From assembly GCA_024698965.1 (NCBI GenBank), contig JAILQM010000044.1, forward strand, positions 1-41,335: a stretch of 41,335 nt of DNA. Direction: 5' to 3'. The translations under genes and the position numbers were made by a program. This document shows positions 31,191 through 40,315 of this stretch, piece after piece; the first letter of the stretch is position 1, and the number at the start of each line of letters is the position of its first letter. This DNA comes from Eubacterium sp. Lineage in GTDB: Bacteria > Bacillota > Clostridia > Lachnospirales > Lachnospiraceae. The notes under the pieces were generated by a model. It saw nothing but the letters and a program-made list of their open reading frames with translations, searched no databases and was not told the DNA's origin.

Positions 31191-31224
31191 AATCTTCCCT
31201 CTCTGCCCCAACCGGGCACCTTCC

Positions 31225-32619
31225 CTATTTCTTTTCTTTAATATAAGGTTTACGAGACTTAATGTCTTCATAATCCCTGTGATGTCCGACATATTTATAA
31301 GCCGGACGAATAATCTTTCCTGCATTTACGAGCTCTTCAAGTCTGTGAGCGCTCCATCCCGAAATACGGGCAATGGCAAATATAGGTGTAAAGAGTTCCT
31401 CAGGAATATCAAGCATAGAATACATGAATCCGCTGTAGAAATCCACATTCGCACAAATAGGTTTGAACAAATGTCTGTGGTGCATGAGAATCTCTCCGGC
31501 AAGCTTTTCAACTTTTTCATATAAAGCAAACTCTTCAAGTCTGCCCTTCTCCTGTGCAAGCGCCTTAGTCTGTTCCTTTAAGATTACAGCTCTCGGGTCC
31601 GAAAGAGTGTATACCGCATGTCCCATACCGTAGATAAGTCCCGTATGATCAAATGCCTGTTTGTTAACTATTTTATTTAAATACTCTGAAATCTCGTCCT
31701 CGCTTGTCCAGTCCTTAACTTCCTCTTTAATCTCCTTAAACATCTGCAAAACCTTAAGGTTTGCACCACCGTGTCTGGGACCTTTAAGCGAAGCTACGGC
31801 TGCTGCTATTGCAGAATATGTATCAGTGCCTGATGATGTTACAACGTGAGTTGTGAAAGTCGAGTTATTACCACCGCCGTGCTCAGCATGAAGAACGAGA
31901 GCTGTATCAAGCACCTCTGCTTCAAGAGGAGTAAACTCACCCGTAGGGCGAAGCATTCTCAAAATATTTTCTGCGGTAGACATCTTAGGATCCGGATTTC
32001 TTATAAGAAGACTTTCGTCCATAACAAAATGTCTGTACGCATAATATGCATAAACGGCAATAAGCGGCATCTTTGCAATAAGCTGAAGGCTCTGGAAAAG
32101 CACGTTTCGAACCGTTGTATCTTCAGCCTTTGGATCATAGGAATAGAGTGTAATTATACTCTTTTGAAGTGAGTTCATAATGTTTACACTTGGCGATTTC
32201 ATAATTACATCTCGTACAAACTGTCCGGAAAGCTCCTGCATGTCTGTGATGATTTTAATGAAATTATCAAGTTGCTGGCTTGTAGGAAGCGCTCCGAAAA
32301 GAAGAAGGTAGGTTGCCTCTTCAAATTTATATCTTTTTCCGGCTCTTCCCGAAATAAGGTCTTTAACATTATATCCCTGGAAATAAAGCTCACCCTCATC
32401 CGGAACTCTTGCTCCGCCTTCCATCTTATAAGAAGTAATGTCCGATACTTCTGTAAGTCCGGTAAGTACACCCTTTCCTCCGGCATCTCTAAGTCCTCTT
32501 TTTACGTCATATTCATAATAAAGAGCCTTATCAATTTCTCCGGCAGCCATGCAATAAGTCACCAGCTTATCAAGTGTTTCATCGAGCTTTTTTTCAAGCT
32601 CCATCATTGTCTCTTTCAC
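31225..32619 (-). CDS. Citrate synthase
   Basis: 464 residues from a GTG with AAGGA six bases upstream. The type I citrate synthase catalytic set is present: His247 in HAEHGGGNNSTF, His334 in GMGHAVYTLSDPRA and Asp393 in NVDFYSGFMY, plus PRHGGAN at 281-287 for CoA binding. It condenses acetyl-CoA and oxaloacetate and would feed glutamate synthesis in an anaerobe with a partial cycle. A 2-methylcitrate role is possible. It lies 27 bases downstream of engB; no aconitase or isocitrate dehydrogenase is next to it, so it stands apart from the rest of its pathway. Confidence 0.92.
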   Translation of the reverse strand: MKETMMELEKKLDETLDKLVTYCMAAGEIDKALYYEYDVKRGLRDAGGKGVLTGLTEVSDITSYKMEGGARVPDEGELYFQGYNVKDLISGRAGKRYKFEEATYLLLFGALPTSQQLDNFIKIITDMQELSGQFVRDVIMKSPSVNIMNSLQKSIITLYSYDPKAEDTTVRNVLFQSLQLIAKMPLIAVYAYYAYRHFVMDESLLIRNPDPKMSTAENILRMLRPTGEFTPLEAEVLDTALVLHAEHGGGNNSTFTTHVVTSSGTDTYSAIAAAVASLKGPRHGGANLKVLQMFKEIKEEVKDWTSEDEISEYLNKIVNKQAFDHTGLIYGMGHAVYTLSDPRAVILKEQTKALAQEKGRLEEFALYEKVEKLAGEILMHHRHLFKPICANVDFYSGFMYSMLDIPEELFTPIFAIARISGWSAHRLEELVNAGKIIRPAYKYVGHHRDYEDIKSRKPYIKEKK

Positions 32620-32646
32620 AAGTATTCCTTCTTTCCGCTTAAAATC

Positions 32647-33252
32647 CTATTCCTCAACTATTTCAACATTGGCAAGCATTTCATCTACAAGATTCCACAG
32701 CTCATCCCTGCCCTGTTTTGTCTCGCTCGAGAAAGGAATAATTTTTCCCTCTGCCCCGAGTCCGAGACCTTTTCTTATGACGGATATGTTCTTTTGAAGC
32801 TGTGATTTTTTAAGTTTATCCGCCTTTGTCGCAATTATAATCGGCTCATAGCCCTGATAAACCATCCAGTCATACATTTGTATGTCGTTTTTGGACGGCT
32901 CATGTCTTATATCCACAAGAAGGAATACAGCCATAAGCATTGTGGAGGTATTGAGATATCTTTCGATAAGCTCACCCCATTTTTGTTTTTCCTTTTCGGA
33001 AACCTTTGCGTAGCCGTATCCCGGTAAATCCACAAGGTAAATCTGATCATTAATATTATAATAATTAATGGTCTGAGTCTTACCCGGACTGCTTGATGTA
33101 CGCGCAAGAGCCTTCCTGTTCATAAGCGCGTTTATAAGCGAGGATTTTCCGACATTGGATTTTCCGGCAAATGCTATCTCCGGATACTGCGAATCCGGCA
33201 GTTTCGAAGTATAGCCGCAAACGGTTTCGAGATTAACCGATTTTATAACCAT
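32647..33252 (-). CDS. engB: Ribosome biogenesis GTPase EngB/YsxC
   Basis: 201 residues. The GTPase motifs are G1 GKSNVGKSS at 30-38, G3 DLPGYG, G4 TKAD and a G5-like SSET. The short N-terminus IKSVNLETVCGYTSKLPDSQYPEIAFAG is typical of YsxC/YihA. It is needed late in assembly of the 50S subunit. It follows lon by one base, the usual Firmicute arrangement. Confidence 0.95.
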   Translation of the reverse strand: MVIKSVNLETVCGYTSKLPDSQYPEIAFAGKSNVGKSSLINALMNRKALARTSSSPGKTQTINYYNINDQIYLVDLPGYGYAKVSEKEKQKWGELIERYLNTSTMLMAVFLLVDIRHEPSKNDIQMYDWMVYQGYEPIIIATKADKLKKSQLQKNISVIRKGLGLGAEGKIIPFSSETKQGRDELWNLVDEMLANVEIVEE

Positions 33253-33253
33253 A

Positions 33254-35560
33254 TTATCTGACCAATGCTTCCTTTAAAACTTCTTCCATCTTTTCTACGT
33301 AAATTATTTCAAGTCCTTCTGTAATTTCATCTGAAAGTTCCTCGATGTCTGGCTTGTTTTTCTTTGGGACAAGTACGGTCTTTATGCCCGCATTCTTTGC
33401 CGCCAAAGTTTTTTCTTTAAGGCCGCCTATAGGAAGAACCCTTCCTCTTAAGGTAATTTCTCCGGTCATCGCAATATCGGCTCTTACCGGAACCTTTGTT
33501 ATTGCCGAAAGCATGGCTGTGGCCATTGTAATACCCGCAGACGGTCCGTCTTTAGGTACTGCTCCTTCCGGAATATGTATATGTATATCATGCTCCTTAA
33601 AGAATTCTTTATCTATCTTATATTTGTCGCTGACCGAGCGAATGAAGCTTATGCCTGCCTGAGCAGACTCTTTCATCACATCTCCGAGCTTACCGGTAAG
33701 AACGAAATCGCCTTTGCCCGGCATAACATTTACTTCTATCTCAAGAGTATCTCCGCCAACCGCAGTCCATGCAAGTCCTCTTACAATACCTATCTCGTCA
33801 TGAGAATTTTTCTTGTCAAAGCTGTATTTTTTCTTTCCGAGGTAATGCTCGATATTTTCGGCCGTAACTTTTACCTTATCGGTCTCACCTTCAAGTATCT
33901 CTCTTGCGGCCTTGCGGCAGATATCACCAATTCGGCGCTCTAAGTTACGCACTCCCGCTTCTCTCGTATAATTTCTTATAATTATCTCAAGCGGCTTTTT
34001 TCCTATGGAAAGCTGACCCTTTTTAAGTCCGTTTTTCTTAATCTGCTTATCTATAAGATGATCTTTTGCTATATGAGCCTTTTCATTCTCGGTGTAACTT
34101 GTAACCTCAATGACTTCCATTCTGTCCAAAAGCGGCTGTGGAATTGTCTGAGTGGTATTGGCTGTCGCAATGAAAAGCACTTCGGATAAATCTATAGGTA
34201 TTTCGACGTAGTGATCTGAGAATGCCTTATTCTGGTCCGGGTCCAATACCTCTAAAAGCGCAGAGAATGTATCTCCCTTGTAATCATTTGAAACCTTGTC
34301 TATCTCATCAAGGAGCATGAGCGGATTTTTAACACCCGCATTTTTAAGACCGACCGCAATTCGTCCCGGCATAGCTCCGACATAGGTTCTTCTGTGTCCT
34401 CTTATTTCAGCCTCATCTCTTACACCGCCGAGATGAATTCTTATATATTTCTTTTCAAGTGCCTCTGCTACGGAACGGGCAATTGATGTTTTACCTGTTC
34501 CGGGAGGGCCTACAAGACAGATAATAGGAGTTTCGCCCTTTTCGGTAAGACTTCTTACTGCCAAAAATTCAAGGATTCTTTCCTTTACTTTTTCAAGGCC
34601 GTAATGATCTCTGTCCAAAATCTTTGCCGCATTCTTTAAATCGTTATTGTCCTCAGACATCTTATCCCATGGAAGCTCTAAAAGAGTCTCTATATATCCT
34701 CTTGTAACCGCGCTCTCCGATGAGCCGCCGCCGAGCATCTTGAGTCTGTCGATTTCTTTATAGATTTTTTCTTTAACCCAGTCTTCGGCTTCAAGGTTTT
34801 CTGTCTGTTCCTTAAAGGTATCTATATCCGAAACCGTTGTATCTTCTCCGAGTTCTTCGCGGATGACCTTCATCTGCTCTCTTAAAAGATAATCCTTTTG
34901 ATTCTTGTCAACGGCACTTCTTACCTTTTCCTCGAATTCTTTACGGATGGTGATTATCTCTATTTCATCGTAGATGAGCTTGCATAAAAGCTCTATCGCA
35001 TCCTTTAAATTCTGCTGCTCTAAAATCTCCTGCTTTTTCTCATATACAAGAGACAGATTTCCGGCTGCCGCAAGCAAAAGCTTTCCCGGTATCTTCAGAA
35101 TACGGTACGGCTTCATAAACTCGTTTACATCTTTGCCGGATGAATGCGCATAGGTCTCAAGTGCATTAATCATCGCTGCGTCCAATGCCTGCTCCTCAAT
35201 AGAGTCGAATCTTTCGTAATCTCCGAGGATTTCAGCCTCAGCCGAATAAAAATGTTTCCCACTTTCAAAAAAACATAGCCTTGCGCGCTGCCTGCCTTCG
35301 ACAAGCACGCGCACAAGATTATGTTGCATCTTTACAACCTGTTTAATTTTTGCGATAACTCCGACAGTGTATAATCCACCTGCCGTAACTTCTTCATCAT
35401 TTATATTTCTCTGGGTCACGAGGAAAACTTCCTCGCTGCCCATCATAGATTCCTCAATGGCTTTAATCGACGTTTCTCTGCTTATATCAAAATGCGCCAC
35501 CATTCCGGGAAGTATGCACATACCCCTTAAAGGTATGAGCGGAAGTACTCTGTTTTCCAT
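33254..35560 (-). CDS. lon: ATP-dependent protease Lon
   Basis: 768 residues, normal for LonA. An N-terminal LAN domain (about 5-200) and a coiled-coil linker are followed by the AAA+ domain with Walker A GPPGTGKT at 351-358 and Walker [10 protein letters not shown]. The C-terminal protease domain has catalytic Ser674 (KDGPSAG) and Lys717 (GGLKEKTLA), 43 residues apart as in other Lon proteins. It degrades misfolded and regulatory proteins in the cytoplasm. It starts 11 bases after clpX, in the tig-clpP-clpX-lon-engB order common in Firmicutes. Confidence 0.97.
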   Translation of the reverse strand: MENRVLPLIPLRGMCILPGMVAHFDISRETSIKAIEESMMGSEEVFLVTQRNINDEEVTAGGLYTVGVIAKIKQVVKMQHNLVRVLVEGRQRARLCFFESGKHFYSAEAEILGDYERFDSIEEQALDAAMINALETYAHSSGKDVNEFMKPYRILKIPGKLLLAAAGNLSLVYEKKQEILEQQNLKDAIELLCKLIYDEIEIITIRKEFEEKVRSAVDKNQKDYLLREQMKVIREELGEDTTVSDIDTFKEQTENLEAEDWVKEKIYKEIDRLKMLGGGSSESAVTRGYIETLLELPWDKMSEDNNDLKNAAKILDRDHYGLEKVKERILEFLAVRSLTEKGETPIICLVGPPGTGKTSIARSVAEALEKKYIRIHLGGVRDEAEIRGHRRTYVGAMPGRIAVGLKNAGVKNPLMLLDEIDKVSNDYKGDTFSALLEVLDPDQNKAFSDHYVEIPIDLSEVLFIATANTTQTIPQPLLDRMEVIEVTSYTENEKAHIAKDHLIDKQIKKNGLKKGQLSIGKKPLEIIIRNYTREAGVRNLERRIGDICRKAAREILEGETDKVKVTAENIEHYLGKKKYSFDKKNSHDEIGIVRGLAWTAVGGDTLEIEVNVMPGKGDFVLTGKLGDVMKESAQAGISFIRSVSDKYKIDKEFFKEHDIHIHIPEGAVPKDGPSAGITMATAMLSAITKVPVRADIAMTGEITLRGRVLPIGGLKEKTLAAKNAGIKTVLVPKKNKPDIEELSDEITEGLEIIYVEKMEEVLKEALVR

Positions 35561-35571
35561 TATGCTGTCCT

Positions 35572-36813
35572 CTATGCTGATTTATACTCAATGAGTGGCT
35601 GAGCCTTCATCTCAACCGAATCCTTCGTAATTATACACTCTTTAATAGTCTCATCCGAAGGAACCTCATACATTACATCCATCATGACCGATTCCATTAT
35701 AGAACGCAGTCCTCTGGCTCCCGTCTTTCTTGCAAGCGCACGCTCAGCAATCTTTTCGATTGCATCATCTTCAAATGAAAGCTTAACTCCGTCAAGCTCG
35801 AAAAGTTTGCCGTACTGCTTGATAAGAGAGTTCTTAGGCTCTTTCATAATGCGAATAAGAGCTTCTTTATCGAGAGCGTCAAGTGATACGTTAATCGGCA
35901 CTCGTCCGATAAACTCCGGAATAAGTCCGAACTTTACAAAATCCTCAGGAAGTACCTGCTTTAATACTTCTCCGATATTCTCTTCGTCCTTATTTCCGAT
36001 CTCTGCATTAAATCCAATAGACTTTTGATCCATTCTGGCCTCGATTATCTTCTCAAGGCCTTCGAATGCTCCACCGCAAATAAATAAAATATTTGTTGTA
36101 TCAATCTGAATAAGCTCCTGATGAGGATGCTTTCTTCCGCCCTGTGGCGGAACAGATGCAACAGTACCTTCCAAAATCTTAAGAAGTGCCTGCTGTACGC
36201 CCTCTCCGGATACATCTCTTGTGATAGATACATTCTCTCCCTTACGGGTAATCTTATCAATCTCGTCAATGTAGATAATACCGCACTGAGCTTTTTCTAT
36301 ATCATAATCTGCTGCCTGAATAATCTTGAGCAGAATGTTTTCTACGTCTTCACCTACATAACCTGCCTCTGTAAGTGCTGTCGCATCCGCAATTGCGAAA
36401 GGAACATTAAGCATACGGGCAAGTGTCTGTGCCAAAAGAGTCTTTCCGGAACCTGTAGGGCCAAGCATTAAAATATTACTCTTCTGAAGTTCAACATCAT
36501 TATCGCTGTCAGACATAATTCTCTTGTAATGATTGTAAACCGCAACCGATAATACTTTCTTGGCTTCTTCCTGTCCAATAACATATTCGTCAAGAAAAGC
36601 CTTTATCTCTTTTGGTTTCATCAGATTGATTTCGAATTCTTCGTCTTTTTCAAAATCATTTTCAAACTCTTCGTCAACAATCTCTGAACAAATGTCTATA
36701 CACTCATCGCAAATATAGGCGCCGTTAGGGCCTGCGATAAGCTTTCTGACTTGATCCTGAGTCTTGCCGCAGAACGAGCATCTGATTTTCATATCCTGGG
36801 TTTTTCCTGCCAT
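35572..36813 (-). CDS. clpX: ATP-dependent Clp protease ATP-binding subunit ClpX
   Basis: 413 residues. The N-terminal zinc-binding domain has Cys12, Cys15, Cys35 and Cys38. The AAA+ domain has Walker A GPTGSGKT at 118-125 and Walker [11 protein letters not shown], and the ClpP-docking IGF loop is visible in [13 protein letters not shown]. It unfolds tagged substrates and feeds them to ClpP. It lies between clpP and lon, with a terminator-like hairpin between clpP and itself, which may lower its level relative to clpP. Confidence 0.97.
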   Translation of the reverse strand: MAGKTQDMKIRCSFCGKTQDQVRKLIAGPNGAYICDECIDICSEIVDEEFENDFEKDEEFEINLMKPKEIKAFLDEYVIGQEEAKKVLSVAVYNHYKRIMSDSDNDVELQKSNILMLGPTGSGKTLLAQTLARMLNVPFAIADATALTEAGYVGEDVENILLKIIQAADYDIEKAQCGIIYIDEIDKITRKGENVSITRDVSGEGVQQALLKILEGTVASVPPQGGRKHPHQELIQIDTTNILFICGGAFEGLEKIIEARMDQKSIGFNAEIGNKDEENIGEVLKQVLPEDFVKFGLIPEFIGRVPINVSLDALDKEALIRIMKEPKNSLIKQYGKLFELDGVKLSFEDDAIEKIAERALARKTGARGLRSIMESVMMDVMYEVPSDETIKECIITKDSVEMKAQPLIEYKSA

Positions 36814-36854
36814 TAAAGTTACCTCTTTCTGTTAAAGTTATAAAACGAATTTTA

Positions 36855-36882
36855 GGCAGCGGTAAAACCACTGCCTTTTTTT
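36855..36882. terminator. Terminator-like hairpin between clpP and clpX
   Basis: GGCAGCGG pairs with CCACTGCC (one G-T pair) around a short loop at 36855-36875. Seven Ts follow on the plus strand (36876-36882), whereas the minus-strand exit reads TAAAATT. On the sense strand it would be at most a partial terminator; as an efficient one it faces the plus strand, where there is no gene upstream. Confidence 0.5.
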
Positions 36883-36887
36883 AGAAT

Positions 36888-37475
36888 TTATCTCTTTGTA
36901 ACAACACTGTCAATAAGGCCGTATTCAAGTGCCTCTTCAGCGCTCATATAGTTATCACGCTCTGTGTCTGCCGCGATAACATCAATAGGCTTTCCTGTAT
37001 TTTCAGCGAGAATTTTGTTTAATCTTTCTTTTGTCTTTAAGATGTTCTCGGCTACGATCTTAATATCGGTTGCCTGTCCCTTTGCTCCTCCCGATGGCTG
37101 GTGAATCATGATTTCAGCATTAGGAAGTGCATATCTTTTTCCTTTTGCACCCGACGAAAGAAGGAAAGCTCCCATACTAGCTGCAAGGCCGATGCATATG
37201 GTCGATACATCACACTTTATGTAATTCATCGTGTCATAAATAGCAAGTCCGCTTGTTACCATACCACCCGGACTGTTGATATAAAGATGAATATCTTTGT
37301 TTGGGTCTTCCGATTCAAGATAAAGAAGCTGTGCAACAACAAGGCTTGCTGTCGTCTCGTTTACTTCCTCACCCAAAAATATAATTCTTTCTTTAAGAAG
37401 TCTTGAAAAAATATCGTAAGAGCGTTCTCCACGGCTATTTTGTTCAATGACATATGGCATACTACTCATATACAT
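36888..37475 (-). CDS. clpP: ATP-dependent Clp protease proteolytic subunit ClpP
   Basis: 195 residues. The catalytic triad is Ser100 (GLAASMGA), His125 (IMIHQPSGG) and Asp174 (TERDNYMS). The N-terminal loop and ERIIFLG core are typical. It forms the double-ring chamber that degrades proteins delivered by ClpX. The ATG follows AAGGAG by six bases. It is 24 bases downstream of tig. Confidence 0.97.
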   Translation of the reverse strand: MYMSSMPYVIEQNSRGERSYDIFSRLLKERIIFLGEEVNETTASLVVAQLLYLESEDPNKDIHLYINSPGGMVTSGLAIYDTMNYIKCDVSTICIGLAASMGAFLLSSGAKGKRYALPNAEIMIHQPSGGAKGQATDIKIVAENILKTKERLNKILAENTGKPIDVIAADTERDNYMSAEEALEYGLIDSVVTKR

Positions 37476-37499
37476 CTACCTCTCCTTATGTTGTCAGTA

Positions 37500-38840
37500 T
37501 TAGTCTTCTTTTGCTGCAGCTTCAGCTTCCTTTTCCTTCTTGCTCTTTGGCTTAGCTCTCTCTTTTACGTTATCAACGATGAGCTCAGCTGCCTTCTGAA
37601 TCATCTTGTCACGACGAAGTGATTCTCTGTCTTCAGGCTTGGCAATCTCAAGGAGTGTCTTCTCATCCATGCCGTACTGTGCTGCCATGTTCTTAAGTTC
37701 TTCATCTACATCAGCATCTGTAACTTCAATGTTTTCTTCTTTTGCAACAGCTTCAAGAACGAGAGTGTTCTGAATCTGAGAAAGAGCATGCTCTTTATAC
37801 TGCTCTCTTAAAGTCTCTTCTGAAGTGTTTGTGATCTGATAGTACATATCCATGGAAATTCCCTGCTGTGCAAGGTTGTTTGCCATGTCTCCGAGAAGGT
37901 TGTCAACCTGAGACTTAACCATAGCATCAGGAATATCCATCTCTGACTTGTCGATGATCTTCTTAAGAGCTTCTTCCTGCTTTGTATATCTTGCGTCGTC
38001 TTCCTTCTTCTTTGTAAGGTCTTCACGAAGCTTGTTCTTGTACTCTTCTAAAGTATCGAATTCCGATACGTCCTGAGCGAACTCATCATCAAGTTCAGGA
38101 AGTTCTTTTACCTTTATTTCATGAAGCTTACACTTAAAGAGCGCGTCTTTTCCTGCAAGCTCTGTCTGCTGGTAGTTCTTAGGGAAGGTAACGTTTACAT
38201 CGATATCTTCCTCTACGTTGTGTCCGATAAGCTGGTCTTCAAATCCCGGGATGAAGCTTCCGCTTCCAAGTACAAGAGTATATCCCTCAGCTTTTCCGCC
38301 TTCGAACTGCTCTCCGTCTACATATCCGTCAAAGTCAAGGATTACTGTATCTCCGTCAGCAGCAGGTCTGTCTTCTACAGCCACAAGTCTTGAGTTGTTG
38401 TTTCTTTCTGTCTCAAGAGCTTCGTTTACATCTTCATCAGTAACGTTTACATCTATTCTTGTAACGGTAACTCCCATATACTTTCCGAGTTTTACTTCAG
38501 GCTTTAAAGCAACCTCAGCAGTAAAAATGAATGGTTTACCTTTCTCGATCTGAACAATGTTGATCTCAGGCATAGATACGATTTCTTCACCGCATTCGTC
38601 TGCTGCTGTAGGATATTCTGTATTAATAAGCTCATTTGCAGCATCATCATAGAAAATAGACGGTCCGTACATTTTTTCTACCATTGCATACGGAACCTTT
38701 CCTTTTCTGAATCCGGCAATATTAATATGGTTCTTCTGTTTTTTATAAGAATTCATCATTGCCTCAGCTAAACGCTCCGGCGCTACCTCTATGGTAAGAG
38801 TCGCCATATTATGTTCTTTTTTCTCGATCTGTACACTCAT
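37500..38840 (-). CDS. tig: Trigger factor
   Basis: 446 residues from the ATG at 38840; the frame continues upstream, but the family starts at MSVQIEKKEHNMA. The GGAGG site is about 13 bases away, a long gap. The N-terminal ribosome-binding domain holds the GFRKGKVP signature, the FKBP-type prolyl isomerase domain spans about 160-240 (DGDTVILDFDGYVDGEQFEGG), and the helical chaperone arms follow to an Ala/Lys/Glu-rich tail. It shields new proteins at the ribosome exit. First gene of the tig-clpP-clpX-lon-engB cluster. Confidence 0.96.
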   Translation of the reverse strand: MSVQIEKKEHNMATLTIEVAPERLAEAMMNSYKKQKNHINIAGFRKGKVPYAMVEKMYGPSIFYDDAANELINTEYPTAADECGEEIVSMPEINIVQIEKGKPFIFTAEVALKPEVKLGKYMGVTVTRIDVNVTDEDVNEALETERNNNSRLVAVEDRPAADGDTVILDFDGYVDGEQFEGGKAEGYTLVLGSGSFIPGFEDQLIGHNVEEDIDVNVTFPKNYQQTELAGKDALFKCKLHEIKVKELPELDDEFAQDVSEFDTLEEYKNKLREDLTKKKEDDARYTKQEEALKKIIDKSEMDIPDAMVKSQVDNLLGDMANNLAQQGISMDMYYQITNTSEETLREQYKEHALSQIQNTLVLEAVAKEENIEVTDADVDEELKNMAAQYGMDEKTLLEIAKPEDRESLRRDKMIQKAAELIVDNVKERAKPKSKKEKEAEAAAKED

Positions 38841-38915
38841 TTTTTTTAAGTTTCCTCCTTCATATATATATGGAATCGCGTACTTATCCAATTCATTTTT
38901 TCACAATGTTTTAAT

Positions 38916-38924
38916 ATTATAGCA
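38916..38924 (-). promoter_or_regulatory. Extended -10 promoter of tig
   Basis: The minus strand reads TGCTATAAT, an extended -10 with a perfect TATAAT, about 75 bases before the tig start. No convincing -35 lies upstream. No heat-shock (CIRCE or CtsR-type) direct repeat is obvious in this leader. Confidence 0.55.
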
Positions 38925-38988
38925 CAATGAAACGGCAAATACCAGCCTTTTATTTGTGCTGCCGGATATCTGCCGTTTTACAGGTTTT

Positions 38989-39231
38989 CTATCTGAATCT
39001 GTCCGTTTCAAACTTGCCCTTCATGTCCAGACATTTTAAAAGCTGTTCGCATTTATCAAAGATAGGATCTTCTTCAATCACCAAATCGCTTGCCATTGCC
39101 ATATCATCAATAAGTCTGTCATCAAGCTCATCTCTGTGCATTCTTACCCATTTGGCTTTATCTTTATAATACTTAAAATCCAGATACTCCAAAAGTAATG
39201 GATTTACGCTGCCTTCATTTGTTTCGCTCAT
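38989..39231 (-). CDS. Small acidic protein of unknown function
   Basis: 80 residues from the ATG at 39231, which follows AAGGAG; an earlier in-frame start overlaps mtnA and lacks a site. It is soluble and charged, with a likely helical body (LLLEYLDFKYYKDKAKWVRM, then RDELDDRLIDDMAMASDLVI) and one Cys pair region near KCEQLLKCLD. I recognise no family. It lies 2 bases after the mtnA stop, so the two are co-translated. Confidence 0.75.
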   Translation of the reverse strand: MSETNEGSVNPLLLEYLDFKYYKDKAKWVRMHRDELDDRLIDDMAMASDLVIEEDPIFDKCEQLLKCLDMKGKFETDRFR

Positions 39232-39233
39232 AA

Positions 39234-40301
39234 TTATACTCCTTTGCATACCTTCGCAAGATTTTCTTTATACGGCGCGCGAACTATTCCCTTTTCGGTA
39301 ATAATCGCCGTAATAAGCTCGGCGTCCGTTACATCAAAAGCCGGATTAAATACTTTAACACCTTCCGGTGCCATAGGCTTTTCATACCAAAGCCCGGTCA
39401 CCTCGTACGGATCTCTTTGTTCTATTATAATACTTTCTCCCGAAGATGTGTCAAAATCTATTGTAGAAGTCGGAGCACAAACATAAAAAGGAATATTATA
39501 TCTTTTAGCGGCTATCGCCACATAAGATGTGCCTATTTTATTGGCCGTATCTCCGTTGGCCGCAACCCTGTCACATCCGACAAGAACTGCATCCACAAGG
39601 CCTTTTTTCATAACCGTAGGTGCCATGTTGTCACATATTAAAGTCGTATCGATTCCTGCCGCGCTAAGCTCAAAGGCCGTAAGACGCGCCCCCTGCAAAA
39701 GAGGTCTTGTTTCATCGCAAAAGACTTTAAAATTATATCCCTTCTTTTGCCCAAGATGCATAGCTGCAGTCGCTGTGCCGTATTTTGTTGTGGCAAGCTG
39801 ACCTGCATTGCAGTGGGTAAGAAGTCCCATTCCGGGTTTTAAAAGGGTAAGCGTATTTTCGCCTATCGCTCTGCAAATATCGGTGTCTTCTTTTTTTATA
39901 AGTCTCGATTCTTCCAAAAGAATGTTTTTTATTTCTTTAACGGACTTATCTTTATTTAAAAGTACCTTTTCTTCCATTCTTTTTAAGGCCCACGAAAGAT
40001 TAACCGCCGTAGGTCTTGACGAATTAAGATAATCGGACGCTTCTTTAAACTTTTTATAAAACTCATCAAAATCATCTGTATCAATGCTTTTGGCCGCAAG
40101 ATATATTCCGAACGCAGCCGCCACTCCTATTGCGGGAGCTCCTCTTACTCTTAGAGTTTTTATGGCTTCCCATATTTCATTTTGCGCCGTAAGATGAAGC
40201 ACTTTAACTTCACCCGGAAGCAAAGTCTGATCAATGATTACAAGAGCATTCTTTTCATCATCAAGATCTACAGTTTCAATATCAAGAATCGAATCACTCA
40301 T
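39234..40301 (-). CDS. mtnA: S-methyl-5-thioribose-1-phosphate isomerase
   Basis: 355 residues. The eIF2B-like isomerase fold is marked by RVRGAPAIGVAAA near 51-63, catalytic Cys164 in LLTHCNAGQLATTKYGT, and Asp244 in GCDRVAANGDTANKIGT. It turns 5-methylthioribose-1-phosphate into the ribulose form in methionine salvage; some members also act on 5-deoxyribose-1-phosphate. No other salvage gene is beside it. It starts 14 bases after the HD-GYP gene. Confidence 0.93.
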   Translation of the reverse strand: MSDSILDIETVDLDDEKNALVIIDQTLLPGEVKVLHLTAQNEIWEAIKTLRVRGAPAIGVAAAFGIYLAAKSIDTDDFDEFYKKFKEASDYLNSSRPTAVNLSWALKRMEEKVLLNKDKSVKEIKNILLEESRLIKKEDTDICRAIGENTLTLLKPGMGLLTHCNAGQLATTKYGTATAAMHLGQKKGYNFKVFCDETRPLLQGARLTAFELSAAGIDTTLICDNMAPTVMKKGLVDAVLVGCDRVAANGDTANKIGTSYVAIAAKRYNIPFYVCAPTSTIDFDTSSGESIIIEQRDPYEVTGLWYEKPMAPEGVKVFNPAFDVTDAELITAIITEKGIVRAPYKENLAKVCKGV

Positions 40302-40315
40302 GTTATACCGTCCTT

